Notes under the pieces: model-generated | Told to the model about the DNA's origin: nothing | Databases searched by the model: none | Seen by the model: only the letters and a program-made list of their open reading frames with translations | Translations under genes and position numbers: made by a program | In this document: positions 1 through 11,119 of the stretch, in pieces | How the letters are laid out: each line of letters opens with the position of its first letter | Numbering within the stretch: the first letter of the stretch is position 1 | NCBI GenBank assembly: GCA_031308135.1 | Contig: JAHLJT010003656.1 | Location: 49,522,421 to 49,586,420, forward strand | DNA from: Acheta domesticus | Lineage: Eukaryota; Arthropoda; Insecta; Orthoptera; Gryllidae | Length of the DNA stretch: 64,000 nt | Direction of reading: 5' to 3'

Positions 1-486
1 CAATTTATTATTTTCTCAAGTGTGTCAGCACAACAATTGTTTTTCAACATTTTGTTAAAGCAATTCATTTTCTTAAATGTTTTTGTCATTACAATTAACT
101 GTTCAACATTTTGTAATGCTCATTCATGCTTTAAATGCAAGGTTCTCATATTTTTGGTTCAATGTTTCATGCAACTGCTACGCTGAGATTCATCAATTTG
201 CCAGCACTTCATCAGCTGACCATAACCTCACATTATCAGCTGTAATTGCACACCAAACTGTAAGTATTGGAAGAGCTTGCGACTATGCTGTGCTTCAATG
301 TGCTTCAGTGTAGGTTATTATCTTGAAATCAGTTCTTTGAATACGTGTCAGTGCATAATGCCTTGTGCTACAATTATTTGTTTTGTGTTCTTGGGGAAAC
401 TATTAATCTTTAAGTGTTAGGATTCCTACATCCCACTGTCACTCCAATTCCTTTGTGTGTGCATTTAATTAGTTGGCAATTCACAG
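1..486 (+). other. 5' leader or partial 5' LTR of the BEL/Pao element
   Basis: AT-rich sequence directly upstream of the Gag-Pol frame. It contains a direct repeat of a TTCAACATTTTGT core (about 42-54 and 101-113). By position it should hold the end of the 5' LTR, the primer-binding site and the leader. I could not align it convincingly with the candidate 3' LTR at 6942-8445, so the LTR boundary and primer site are unassigned. The 78-aa frame at 77-313 resembles nothing I know and is not called. Confidence 0.4.
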
Positions 487-3400
487 TTGAGTGGACAAAA
501 TTTTCTAATACCACATCAACTAACTTTGCTTAAAATGGCAACTTATACACCCCCAAAGAAGGTTCTTATATTAATGAATAAGGTAGTCAGCTGTTGTACT
601 ACCATTGAAAAATTTCTTACAGAAAACGAACAACTTACTTCTCTTAAGTATGAGGAATTACTTGCTAGGAAGGACATTCTAGATAAAACTTTTACAAAGC
701 TCAATGATCTTACTGATACTATTGATGCATCAGATGAGTTCAATGAACAGTTACAGAACATTTTTTCCAAATATTGTCACCTTCATTCATTGGTGAAGGT
801 AGCTACATCCAGTTACCAATCAGCCTCTGCTGTGAGTAACAGCCCTTTGAGTCCTTCGAGCTCTTGCAATAATGCATCCATTACAAGTTCTAAATGTAAT
901 TTCAAATTACCTGACATCAAATTACCTACTTTTGATGGAAATTTAACCAGCTGGTTAACCTTCAAAAATTTGTTTGAAGGCCTAATAGTTCAAACTGATT
1001 TACCAAATTCTACTAAGTTTTATTATTTGGCTGGCTCATTAAAAGGAGTAGCCAAAGATCTTTTACAAAATCTCCCTGTCACTCATGATAACTTCATTGT
1101 AGCATGGGATCTCTTAAAACAGAGGTACGATTCACCTCGATCCATTGTCACTCGACATTTAAATTTAATTTTGAAGCCACCAGAGCTTACTATCGGATCA
1201 GCTGATTCCTTACAAGGTTTGATAGACTTTTATAGGTTACATGTTAATGCCATTAAGAGTATTAATGCTGACACTGACTTGTCAGATTTATTATTGGTTG
1301 CTCTAATGCAGAAAAATTTACCTTCTGACATCATTAAACAATGGGAATTGTCATTAGATGACAAGGAACTCCCTACATTTGATTCTTTGCTTCAATACCT
1401 GGAACTTCATCAGCGAAGTTTAAGAGCTTTGGAAGATCCAACATCTTCCCTAAATAAATTTAATGCAAAGGACAAGCCTAATACTGCAAAGTCAGGGAAT
1501 GTCAACAACGCAAAATCTAAATCCCATAATTGCCCCAAGTGCAATTCGGAACATTTACTTATAAATTGTCCTTCATTTTTAGAGCTTACACCCAAACAAC
1601 GTCATGATTTTATTTTAAAATGTGGCAGGTGCATTAAATGTTTTCATCCCAAAACTAACAATCATTCTTGCACTAAAAAATGTGCCATTTGTGATAAAAA
1701 TCACCATAAATTATTACATTTTGGTGAAAGGGCCCCACAAACTCAATCAATTTCAGCTGTTAGTGGTATTGATAAGGTAACCTCTTCGGTTCTAGTACCC
1801 ACTGCAGTAGTCTCTTGCACTTCTAGCAGTGGCAGAGACAAGCCATTTGTTTCACTGCTTGACACCGGAAGCGGTGTAAATCTTATTACTTGGGATGCAG
1901 TTAAATCTCTCAAATTGCCTACAGTCAAGGCTCCCATTGTCATATCTGGAATTAGTTCTGATGCCTTGACAAGCACCCACATTGTGTCACTTACTTTCAA
2001 GCCATGCAATGCTTCTCTAGGATGGTCATGCACGATTAAGTGTTCAGTAGTACCTACTATTCCTAAGGCTCTCTCTCATAGTTTTGACTGTGACAATTGG
2101 AATTTGCCCACAGACATAAATTATGCAGACCCCAATTTTGAAATTTCTAAGCCCATCGATCTGTTACTTGGGGCAGATGTCTTCTTTGACATACTGTTAT
2201 CTAACAAGCTAACGCCCTCTGATGGTGTTTATCCTGTACTACAGGAAACAAAACTTGGTTGGATAGTTGCGGGCAAGACCCCACTTCCCTCCCTTACTCA
2301 GACTAATTGTAATTTTGTTCAATCTTCGTTCACTTTACCTGACGAGATAAAACGATTTTGGGAAATAGAAGAAGTCTCTCCTTGCAATCCCATCCTGCAT
2401 GATGAGGACTTGGCAGAGCAGCACTTTCTTTCCACACATTATCGTAACCGCAATGGTAGATATGTTGTGAAACTCCCAATTAATTCTGAGCTCCACTCAT
2501 TGGGTGCCTCGAAACCTCAAGCTCTTAAACGCTTCTTATCATTAGAAAAGAGGCTTGAAGGCAATCTTCAGTTGAAACAAGAATATCATGATTTCATCAA
2601 CGAGTACATTAATTTGGGACATATGCATCCTGCACCCACCTCTAATGACTCCATTACTTATTATATTCCACATCATCCTGTGTTTAAACCCTCTAGTTCC
2701 ACTACAAAACTGAGAGTTGTGTTTGATGCTTCAGCAAAATCCTCCACAGGTGTTTCACTTAATGATACTCTCTTGAATGGGAGCAAAATTCAAGATGACT
2801 TATTCGACCTTTTACTTAAATTCAGAATTCATAAGTATGATATTGTAGCAGATCTCAAAATGATGTTTCGACAAATTAAAGTTGATCCTTCTGATCACAA
2901 CCTGCAAAGGATTTTGTGGAGGGACTCTCCCTCCAGACCCATACATGAATTTGTATTAACTACTGTAACTTATGGCCTGAAGCCTGCTACATTCTTAGCT
3001 GTACGCACTTTGCAACAGCTGGCCACTGATGAACAGGCCGATTTTCCCATTGGCTCACAACTACTTAAATCTAACTTTTATGTTGATGATTTTTTGTGCT
3101 CCTTTTCTAACATAGAGGATGCAGAACATGCAATATGTGAACTTAATGCCCTACTGGCAAAAGGCTGTTTCCTCTTACGTAAGTGGGCCTCCAATCACAA
3201 ATCTGTCTTAGTAAATATCCCAGAACATTTGTTGGCTGAATCTGGGCAGAAAATCTTTCACTCGAAGGATTCTCAAGCTATTTCAACATTAGGTCTCTCC
3301 TGGGACACAGTTACTGACATGCTCAATTTGATGCTGTCCAGTAAAATTGATTTCAACATTACTAAATTCACAAAAAGAACAATGCTTTCAGTCATCTGTT

Positions 3401-5007
3401 CTCTCTTTGACCCACTTGGTTTCCTAGCTCCATGCATCATTAAATGTAAATTACTGTTTCAAAGGGTCTGGAACTACTCCCTACACTGGGACCAACCTCT
3501 TCCAATTGAAATTGCCTCGGAATGGCAGGAAACCTTTGCATCCTTAATAAACATTCCCAACATTGACATTCCACGTTGCATTTTGTCCACCAACTGCTCT
3601 TTAATTGAATTACATGGCTTCTCTGACAGTAGCCTTGTGGCTTACGGAGCAGCTGTTTATGTTCATTCTATCAATGAATTTGGAGCACATTCTACAACTT
3701 TGCTTTGTGCAAAATCGAAGGTAGTTCCCTTGAACATAAAAACCAAGGGTGATTCTAGCTTAACCATTCCTAGACTAGAACTCTGCGCCGCAGTGCTTCT
3801 AACCAAATTAGTGTCTAAAATTATCAAAATTTTATCTTTAAAATTAACTCTTAGTTCCATCACATTATGGACAGATTCTCAAATTGTGCTAGACTGGATT
3901 CGTTCGCCACCTCTTAAGGGAAACATTTTTGTACGAAACCGTGCTCAGTACATCAGAGAAGGCACAAATGGTTTTACCTGGCGTTACGTTCCGTCTGCTT
4001 TCAACCCAGCTGATTTGCTCTCACGTGGAGTAAACCCACGGGAACTTCAAAATTCTGAAATTTGGTGGTCTGGTCCACACTTCCTATCAGCAGGAAGTGA
4101 TCAATGGCCTACTGATTCAATTGTCAAAATTGAAATTTCTTGTTCACTCATTTGCACAGCACACAGCTCTTATCTTAATGAAAGGCTGTGCTGCCATTAT
4201 GGATCTTTTCAAAAAACTGTGCGAATAATGGCTTTTATGCTTAGATTTATTTCTGCACTTAAATCCCGCAAGTCAAACTCAGTTTTAAATGCTACTGACA
4301 AAATCATTTCACCACTTAGTGTTCATGAAATTAATTGTGCCACTATGGCCTGTGTCAAGGTTGTCCAATCTCATGCCTTTCTGTCCACTATTAAGGCGCT
4401 TTCTAATGATGCAGTCTGTCCTACGAGCAGTGGCTTGCACTCGCTAAATCCGTTCCTTGATAAGGACGGTTGTCTTCGCGTAGGTGGCAGAATTTCAGAG
4501 GCTGATTTACCTTTTGACACCCTACATCCATTAATTCTACCTTGTGTTCACCACTTCACTAACGTACTTATACTCGATGCCCATTTGAAGCTGGCTCATG
4601 CCAATGTTCAAACTTTAGCAGTCTACTTGCGGCAAACCTATTGGATTATCTCAATACGAAGAGCAATCAAATCCGTTATTCGGACATGTATTACATGTTT
4701 TCGACGCTCTCCCACTTCTGCTCAACAGCTTATGGGCAATTTGCCTGCTGTTCGAGTCACGCCTAACACCGCCTTCAGCACAGTAGGGGTTCACTACACA
4801 GGTCACTTCTGGGTGAGGTTTGGTGTTCGGGGAAAGACTAAGGTCAAGATATATATTGCACTGTTTGTGTGCATGGTTACGAAGGCTGTTCATCTCGAAT
4901 TAGTCTCTTCGTTAACCACGGAGGCATTTCTCATGGCATTAAGGCGATTTTGTCTCGCCGGGGCCTCCCCACTGTCATTTACTCTGACAATGCTACCACT
5001 TTTGTAG
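487..5007 (+). pseudogene. BEL/Pao retrotransposon Gag-Pol polyprotein, broken in integrase
   Basis: This single frame of about 1,500 codons encodes the Gag-Pol of a BEL/Pao LTR retrotransposon. The frame is open upstream of the first ATG-like position, and an alternative start is the ATG at 535. In order it shows a Gag region of the DUF1759 type (about residues 130-290), a cysteine/histidine-rich knuckle region (about 348-410), an aspartic protease core DTGSGVN (about 459), a reverse transcriptase with YVDDF (about 863), an RNase H with FSDSS (about 1046), an LEL segment and WTDSQ, and the HH-CC integrase zinc domain (about 1366-1405). The first integrase core aspartate, in the family motif G-V-D-Y, is histidine here (codon 4792-4794). 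A frameshift near 4945-4957 throws the frame out, and it stops at 5007 inside the integrase core. The rest of the integrase continues in another frame. Identity as BEL/Pao is secure; loss of function is inferred from the frameshift and the Asp-to-His change. Confidence 0.93.
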
Positions 5008-5684
5008 GCGCAAATAAACGTCTACATGCGCTGCACGAGTTATTTAGATCTGCAGCTTTTCAAAAACAAATTATAGATTTCTGTTCCAATGCGCATATCA
5101 ACTGGCATTTCATCCCCCCAAAATCTCCACACGTGGGAGGTCTGTGGGAGTCCAGCATTAAGATACTCAAGAGTCATTTACTAAAGGAACTTGGCAATAC
5201 AACATTCACCTTCGAGGAATTTTTAACTGTCACGGTTCACGTTGAATCTATATTAAATTCACGGCCTTTGGTTCGTCCTACGGATGATCCTTCTGAATTT
5301 AATTACCTCACTCCAGGTCATTTTTTGATTGGCAGACCTTTGACTGCATTGCCAGATCCTAATGTATTTCAGACCACTTCACTACGCTCCCATTGGGACC
5401 AAATTCAAACATCTCTAACCTCTATTTGGAGAAGATGGTCCAAGGAGTATTTACAATCGCTGCAACAGCGTAGTAAATGGACTTCCACCTCCCCCAATAT
5501 CAAAATCGGTACTCCCGTATTACTAATTGATGAAAACCTGCCATCATTAGAGTGGAGATTAGGTATCATTAATAAGCTCTATCCTGGGAGGGATGGCCGT
5601 GTAAGAACGGTGCAAATCCATACTAAGGCAGGCACCTTCATGCGGCATATTTATCGTTTATGCCCGCTTCCAATTCAGAATTAA
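4869..5684 (+). pseudogene. BEL/Pao integrase C-terminal half (frame-shifted continuation)
   Basis: This is the downstream part of the same polyprotein, displaced by a one-base-class frameshift. True homology begins at about 4950; the apparent methionine at 4869 lies in the out-of-frame overlap. It holds the second catalytic aspartate in YSDNATTFVGAN, the catalytic glutamate in GGLWESS, and then the C-terminal domain typical of BEL/Pao pol (DUF5641-like: repeated Trp/Arg, an LLIDE stretch, LGIINKLYPGRDG) up to the stop at 5682-5684. The segment has no internal stop, so decay here is limited to the junction and the upstream Asp-to-His change. The shift could be a sequencing or assembly error, but the independent active-site change argues for a genuinely dead copy. 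Confidence 0.88.
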
Positions 5685-5824
5685 ACCAGCCTCAACATGC
5701 GATATTTGCACCCTAGCTCTAAGTTTTGTCTTAATTTGTCATACTTTGTTATTATTTTTAAGGATATTGTATAATATTTTAGTCTATTCAAGTCATGTCT
5801 CTCCAAATCATTTGAAAGAGACAT

Positions 5825-6060
5825 CAATTTCGAGAAACTCAGTTTTCTCAATCATTGTGTTGCTTAGTTCATCACACTCATGCCAACCAGGTCATTGCGA
5901 CCTACTTTCAATTTCGAGAAACTCAGCTTTCTCATTCAGCGTGTTGCTTAGCTCATCACAATCAGGTCATTGCGACCTATTCTCAATTTCGAGAAACTCA
6001 GTTTTCTCATTTTGTGTGTTGCTCAGTTCATCACACTACTGCTATGGATCATTGCGATTC
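5825..6060 (+). repeat. Three-copy tandem repeat in the BEL 3' region
   Basis: Three units begin with CAATTTCGAGAAACTCAG at 5825, 5909 and 5984 (spacing 84 and 75 bp). Each contains the inverted motif GAGAAAC..GTTTTCTC and a GTGTTGCTTAGTTCATCACA-like block, and most also have GGTCATTGCGACCTA. It sits in non-coding sequence after the pol stop. The short frames across it are repeat artefacts. Confidence 0.8.
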
Positions 6061-6334
6061 CTTGTTCAATTTCTTTTCATTTTATGTTAGACTAAGTATT
6101 TTAAGGGTTGTACAGTTATGTTAGTATTAGTGATTTTTTCATTATCATTTCTATTTCATGTTTATTAGAATTAAATAGTTTATAAGGACCAAGTTGTACA
6201 TATTCATTCATTCAAGCTTTTAGGTTACTTTAGTATTAGCATAGATTAATTTAGTATTACTTTAGTATTAATATTACTATATTTTTTCCCTTACGCAAGG
6301 GTTATCAGAATCACATTTTACTCATACTATCTGC

Positions 6335-6720
6335 GCTCCGCGCTTGCCATTCTGTTCAGAATGTCCCTCATTTTTAGCACTTGACTTACAAATTCCACTT
6401 ACGATTTTAGCCATTTTAACCAATTTCAGTGCTTGATTTATCTTGAACCGAACATACCTTTGGCATTATTCTTAGAGCCACGCACCCTACTGGGTAAGCA
6501 TGGCCTCAAATCATATTGCTTCGCCCCGCGCTTGCCATACTACTAAAAATGCCTTTGAATTTTAGCACTCATTTGTTTATATGACAAGCTCTTGGGATAC
6601 TTTCCAGAGCCACGCCCTACTGGGTATCCACGCATTACCCTATGTTTTGTTTATTTCCAATTTACCCCATGTTTTGTTTATTTTTAGCAAACAAGGTATC
6701 TTAACAAACAACAACTCACA
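6335..6720 (+). repeat. Imperfect 188-bp direct duplication in the BEL 3' region
   Basis: The block CGCGCTTGCCAT recurs at about 6339 and 6527, and the block AGAGCCACGC(A)CCTACTGGGTA recurs at about 6475 and 6607. This indicates an old tandem duplication with a period near 188 bp. No coding potential was seen. Confidence 0.6.
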
Positions 6721-6931
6721 ACTAAAGAGATTCCAAATTTGTTCATTTGGACTCAACTTGAGTTTCCCTTTACTAATCTTAAGTTAATACCATTTGCTAA
6801 TTGCCAATTTGTGCCATTTGTTAATTGCCAATGTGTACATCTTCTTATACCTAAACTATTACCTATCTTACCACTAACTACCATAACTTGTTCTCACACC
6901 TTTTCTTTTTTCAAAAAACATAGTTTTTTTT

Positions 6932-8445
6932 GGCCCGGGAGTGATGTTCGAACAAGTTACTATACATATTATATTTCTATTTTATTTTTATTATTATTCA
7001 TTGAAGCACCTCGCACCTCGCAACCTCTGTTCCAATACTCGTGTTGCAATTAACGGAAGTGTATGTCACAACATTGCTTCTCTCAGCACCATTAGGCAAC
7101 ACTGATATTCTACGAACCGCGCCTGTTAACTGCCAGGCATCTTTCCGTTACGTAACACAAAGCATTCCAAAACTTTATTATCAAACATACCAATGACATA
7201 ACTATTGTAATTAAAATTTATGTCCATTTTGCATATCTTATCTTGAATTACCTTACGTTACAGTAATCACAGATATATTATTTTGCTTATCTCAATTCTC
7301 ATTGGACACCGCCATGTCTGCGCGCCTAATTGTCAATTATACAATATAAAGCATTTTAAGACATCACTGTCACTCACATTTCATGATACAATTATTACGA
7401 TCAAAATTTATACCCGTTTATACATTTCATCTTAAATCTCCTTTATTTTATAATAATTGCAACCAAATTATTTGCTATCTTAATTCCCATTGGTTCCTGC
7501 TTTGAATTGGCGGGAAATCACGTCTTCTTCTCCCAGCGAACACAATCGTCCAGTAGTCTTCGTTAAAATGTTATGTGAAGCACTTCACGAGTCGGAGGCT
7601 CCGCGCCACGCGTGTTATTACTGTGGGACATCACGTCCATTTTACTCGTTACTCAGTGAACAAGTTACTATCTTGCAACTTATAATGCTAACATTCCAGT
7701 CTGCAGTCAGTCTCAAGTGATGTGCCTCGCGACTCGGAACTTCCTGCCAGTGCGTGTTTCTCAGTGAAACTCAACTTGCTTATTATGCACTTTATTGTGT
7801 TAGTATTCAGTCACTCTGCATTCAGTCGGTACGCAAACCATTCCAGGACTCGGAATCCGCACTGATGCCTGTTATCATGTGTTACTCGTTTCTCCGTGAA
7901 ACCCAAGCAGTTTACTTAATAACTTTGTACTCTTAATGTGCGACACAATTCACGTGATAATCTGCACATCAACCAAATGTGTTATTCTGTGAACCATCAT
8001 GTGTTACTGGTTTTTCAGTGAAGCTTAAGCAGTTAATCTTGTAACTAGCACCGTCAATATGTGGCACAATTCACGTGACAATCTACACGTAACACTTCAT
8101 GTGACAAGAGCTTCCACACGTGGTTTGATGCGTGTGAACGCTTAACTCCCTGCTTGTATCAAGGTTTTCAGAGATCGATCTGTTCAAACAATGCTGTGGC
8201 CATCGCAGAACATCACTCATCACTCGATGGCAACCGATACTACAGCACCCTGTGTTCACTTCAAGATGATGCAATCTTATATGTATTGTATTTCATTTGG
8301 TGCATGTGTCTCCATGCTCCGCACAGCTCAGTGCTAATGTGCTTCGCTATAATCCAATATGTAACTCAGTGTTGATCTGCCCAAATTAATTATATATTTT
8401 CTTGTGTTTATATGTTGTGTTTCATTATTGCACTCGGTGACAACT
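6932..8445 (+). mobile_element. Candidate polypurine tract and 3' LTR of the BEL/Pao element
   Basis: A T-run followed by GGCCCGGGAG at 6932-6941 resembles the polypurine tract that precedes a 3' LTR. The next bases, TGATGTTCGAAC from 6942, resemble a BEL-type LTR start (TG or TGTTCG). The downstream 1.5 kb lacks long frames and carries internal duplications. The right end is uncertain; an ACTCACA near 8450 is a possible CA end. I could not match this region to 1-486, so the call rests on the tract, the TGTTCG start and position. Confidence 0.5.
7876..8096 (+). repeat. 122-bp tandem duplication within the candidate LTR
   Basis: Two units start with CATGTGTTACT at 7876 and 7998. They share CGTGAAACCCAAGCAGTT-like and GGCACAATTCACGTGA-like blocks with scattered substitutions. 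Weaker related pieces (GTTTCTCAGTGAAAC near 7755) lie upstream, so the region probably grew by repeated duplication. Confidence 0.75.
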
Positions 8446-8589
8446 CACAAACCAGGCAACCTTTCCTGCCTTGAGCAATCAAAATTGGAGGGTGGTCCTT
8501 CATGAGCTATGGTAGTTTTTGTTGGAAGAGAGGTAATATCACCACAGTCCACTGCTCAAGCTCCTTCCAACAGTAATACAAGCGGGGCC

Positions 8590-8790
8590 AAGACTGGAAA
8601 TGAAATAAATAATTCGATAAGTAAGCGATAATTAAGTTAATTAGTAAGGTAATCAGTAATGCTAATCACTAATATTAATTAGTAAGGTAATCAGTAAAGA
8701 TGATCAGTAATGCTAATCACTAATATTAATCAGTAAGTTAGTAATAATTAAATTAATCAGTAAGCGATAATAAAGTAAATCAGTAGTAAA
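8590..8790. repeat. AT-rich tandem repeat
   Basis: Repeated words such as AGTAAGCGATAAT, TTAGTAAGGTAATCAGTAA and TGCTAATCACTAATATTAAT recur several times in about 200 bp. The organisation is imperfect and AT-rich. No gene was seen between the BEL element and this tract (8446-8590). Confidence 0.75.
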
Positions 8791-8843
8791 TTGTTCGGAG
8801 ATGCGATGCTGCGGGCGATCTTCTGTGGCGCTGTTTGATATCA

Positions 8844-9175
8844 GGACTGAGGAGGCCAAAGACTGGATGGAGAGGACGCCCACGCCAGGAAACAAATAAA
8901 TTATTTAAAAAAAATCTAGTAGTTTAGCGTGTGCTCGTCTTCTGACGGCAGGTTTTCCCCCTTCAGGGGTTTTATCCTCAGCCGTTTCTTATGGTCTCCT
9001 TTCCGCAGCTTTGATGCGAGGAAAACATTAGGGGTGAATGCCAGAATTCGAAAGGTTAGAATGCAGTACGATGTAGGTATTGTAATGGCTTAAAGGCCTT
9101 CAGCCTAGTCACATAGATAAAATAATTGAAATTATATACTAATGTTTTATAATTACCTTATTAAATGAAATAAAT
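8844..9175. repeat. Dispersed repeat family A, copy 1
   Basis: About 320 bp that recur at 24817-25140 in the same orientation. Shared landmarks are CCCACGCCAGGAAA, CTCGTCTTCTGACRGCAGG, TATGGTCTCCTTTCCG, GAATGCCAGAATT and AGGCCTTCAGCCT. A short frame ends in PTPGNK before a stop in the second copy and in a related form here. The family may be the 3' end of a retroposon, but its class is unknown. Confidence 0.8.
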
Positions 9176-9224
9176 AATTATCCTAACAGGTACAAGTAAT
9201 ATAACATGGGTGCTCCTTTTGGAT

Positions 9225-9540
9225 GGAGTGCCTCCTTGTGAATGGAGTGTCTTCAATTTATGATCTCGGTTGTGTTGCTGTTTGAGTTGGTTTGTGGGAC
9301 TTACAGTTACTATTATTAGACGGATACATCAAACAGTTTGGCTGATTGTTCAGGCTGCTGTACATTTAAGGGAGGCATGCCTGCCGAGATGTACTGAACC
9401 GCAAAATATTTAAAGTTGATCGGGTTAAATTAATTGGCCTTGTAATTGTGAATGGAGCGCTTTTAATTTGTGATGTTGAGTTCGTTGATCCAAGCGTTGG
9501 TTTGTGGGAAATAAAGATTTATCCTTGCTTTGTTATTTGC
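9225..9540. repeat. Imperfect direct duplication, period about 210 bp
   Basis: A block running from GTGAATGGAG to GGTTTGTGGGA occurs at about 9238 and again at about 9447, with many substitutions between. A second short duplication of ATAGAGAAAATCCAAG lies at about 9541 and 9572. No coding sequence was recognised. Confidence 0.5.
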
Positions 9541-9747
9541 ATAGAGAAAATCCAAGGGCCATCTAGAAATGTATAGAGAAAATCCAAGCTCCTTTCGGAG
9601 CACCGTACATAAACCCGTCCCTAAACGTCAAATTGATGAAACGCTGATGGCCATTTACGATGGCTACCCCCTCCTGATCGAGCGTGTTCGTCATGAGCCG
9701 CGGCCGGGGCGAAACGGGGAGAAGCGGGGCGAAGCGTGGTCGGGAGA

Positions 9748-10235
9748 GGGGCTCGCACTGCTGACGGGAGAGAGGGGCGAAGCAGGGCGAAGACGGGGAG
9801 AATCAGGGTGAAGCGGGGAGAAGCGGGGCCGGGAGAGGGGCTCACACCGCTGGCGGAAGAGAGGGACGAAGCAGGGCGAAGCGGGGAGAATCAGGGTGAA
9901 GCGGGAAGAAACGGGGCGAAGCGTGGCCAGGAGAGGGGCTCGCGCCGCTGGCGGGAGGGAGGGGCGAAGCAGGGCAAAGCGGGGAGAATCAGGGTGAAGC
10001 GGGAAGAAGCGGGGCGAAGCGTGGCCGGGAGAGGGCCTCGCACCGCTGGCGGGAGAGAGGGGCGAAGCAGGGCGAAGCGGCGAGAATCAGGGTGAAGCGG
10101 CTAGAAGCGGGGCGAAGCTTGGGCGGGAGAGGAGCTCGCACCGCTGGCGGGAGGGGAGGACAAAGCAGGACAAAGCGGGGAGAATCGGGGTGAAGCGGAG
10201 AGAAGCAGGGCGAAGCAGGGCAAAGCGTGGGCGGT
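9748..10235. repeat. 98-bp GC-rich minisatellite, five units
   Basis: Units start with GGGGCTCGCACCGCTGGCGG or close variants at 9748, 9837, 9935, 10033 and 10131 (89, 98, 98 and 98 bp apart). Each contains several GGGGCGAAGC-like words and one GGGAGAATCAGGGTGAAGCG block. The open frames of 80-166 codons on both strands across 9569-10601 come from this repeat and the purine-rich DNA that follows. They are not genes. Confidence 0.9.
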
Positions 10236-10239
10236 TGAG

Positions 10240-10510
10240 AACTCTCGCAACGCAGGTGGGTGAAGGACGCAGGCGGTGAGAGGGGATGTCACGGAGTGAG
10301 GTGAAGGAAACAGCTTGGTGAGAAGGGTGGCAGGAGAAGAAGAGGAGACGTGCGGAAAGTGGCGGGGGTGCGGGAGAGGGAGGGAGGATTGGAGGGGAAG
10401 AAGAGACCGGGAGGAGGGACAGAGAAAAATTGTGTGTATTGGAGGCGGGTTGGGAAGGGACGTGGTGGAGTGAGGCGGGGAGGAGAGAGAAGACCAAGAG
10501 AGTGGTAAGG
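10240..10510. other. Purine-rich GC segment, no gene seen
   Basis: G/A-rich sequence (GGAGGGG, GAGAGG words) bridging the 98-bp minisatellite and the dispersed repeat to its right. The frames that cross it are low-complexity (Ser/Pro/Leu-rich on the minus strand). Confidence 0.6.
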
Positions 10511-10800
10511 ACGGATTGATTGTTAGTGATTCCGGTTCAATTACAGTGGTCATTAGTCCCAACCGGGAAAGGCTATACGTACCCGACCGGTCTCCCGGCA
10601 TGTGTGGTAGAGTAGTGCATGTAAGTGTGTGTGTGTGTGTAAAGGGTGATAATAGAACAAGGAAGAGAAAGTAAAGATCGCAGGCGGTCCGTGACCCGTT
10701 TGTTAGGGTGCTACTCCGGCATTCGTGTGGCGTTGATCGGAGAAACCACGGAAACTACCGATCAGAGCAGCCGACCGCTGGAATTCTCCTCCTCAATAAG
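10510..10800. repeat. Dispersed repeat family B, copy 1, with (GT)n
   Basis: Shares a long stretch with 16560-17010. Common words are TGTGGTAGAGTAGTGCATG, a GT run (here 10627-10640), ATAGAACAAGGAAGAG, GACCCGTTTGTTAGGGT, TGGCGTTGAT, GGAGAAACCACGGAAA and ACTACCGATCAGAGCAG. Similarity ends near a GAATTC at about 10782. This copy lacks the tRNA-like head found beside copy 2. Confidence 0.85.
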
Positions 10801-10892
10801 GGCGGAGAGAGGATGGAAGGTGGTTGTGAACGGGAATCTTTGTAGTGGAGCAGGTGAGTTGGAACGGTCGGGCAGATTGTACACCAGTATTG

Positions 10893-11115
10893 TCAAGGTC
10901 GATGCCACGAACGGGAGTCGGTGGCACGAGTACCACGACGGAACTGACCCTCCACGCAGTTCATTACCCCGCCACCAGAGACAACGCCATCCCTATCGAA
11001 AAACGGCGGGTTACTAACAGTTTCCTTTCCCGACGTCTGTTGCGCAGAGAAGCTCGTAGCATGGTACGATGCCACGACGCGTGCCACAGCCCCCAGTAGA
11101 AGACCCTCACACCAC
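10893..11115. repeat. Dispersed repeat family C, copy 1
   Basis: About 220 bp matching 42033-42265 in the same orientation. Shared words are TTGTCAAGGTCGATG, GAGACAACGCCATC, GCGCAGAGAAGCTCGT and a Cys/His-rich-looking GCCACGACGCGTGCCA block. The short frames over it are incidental. Confidence 0.8.
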
Positions 11116-11119
11116 TGTT

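Noticed and set aside
9569..10601. Arg/Gly-rich and Ser/Pro-rich frames
   Set aside because: Explained by the 98-bp minisatellite and adjacent purine-rich DNA.
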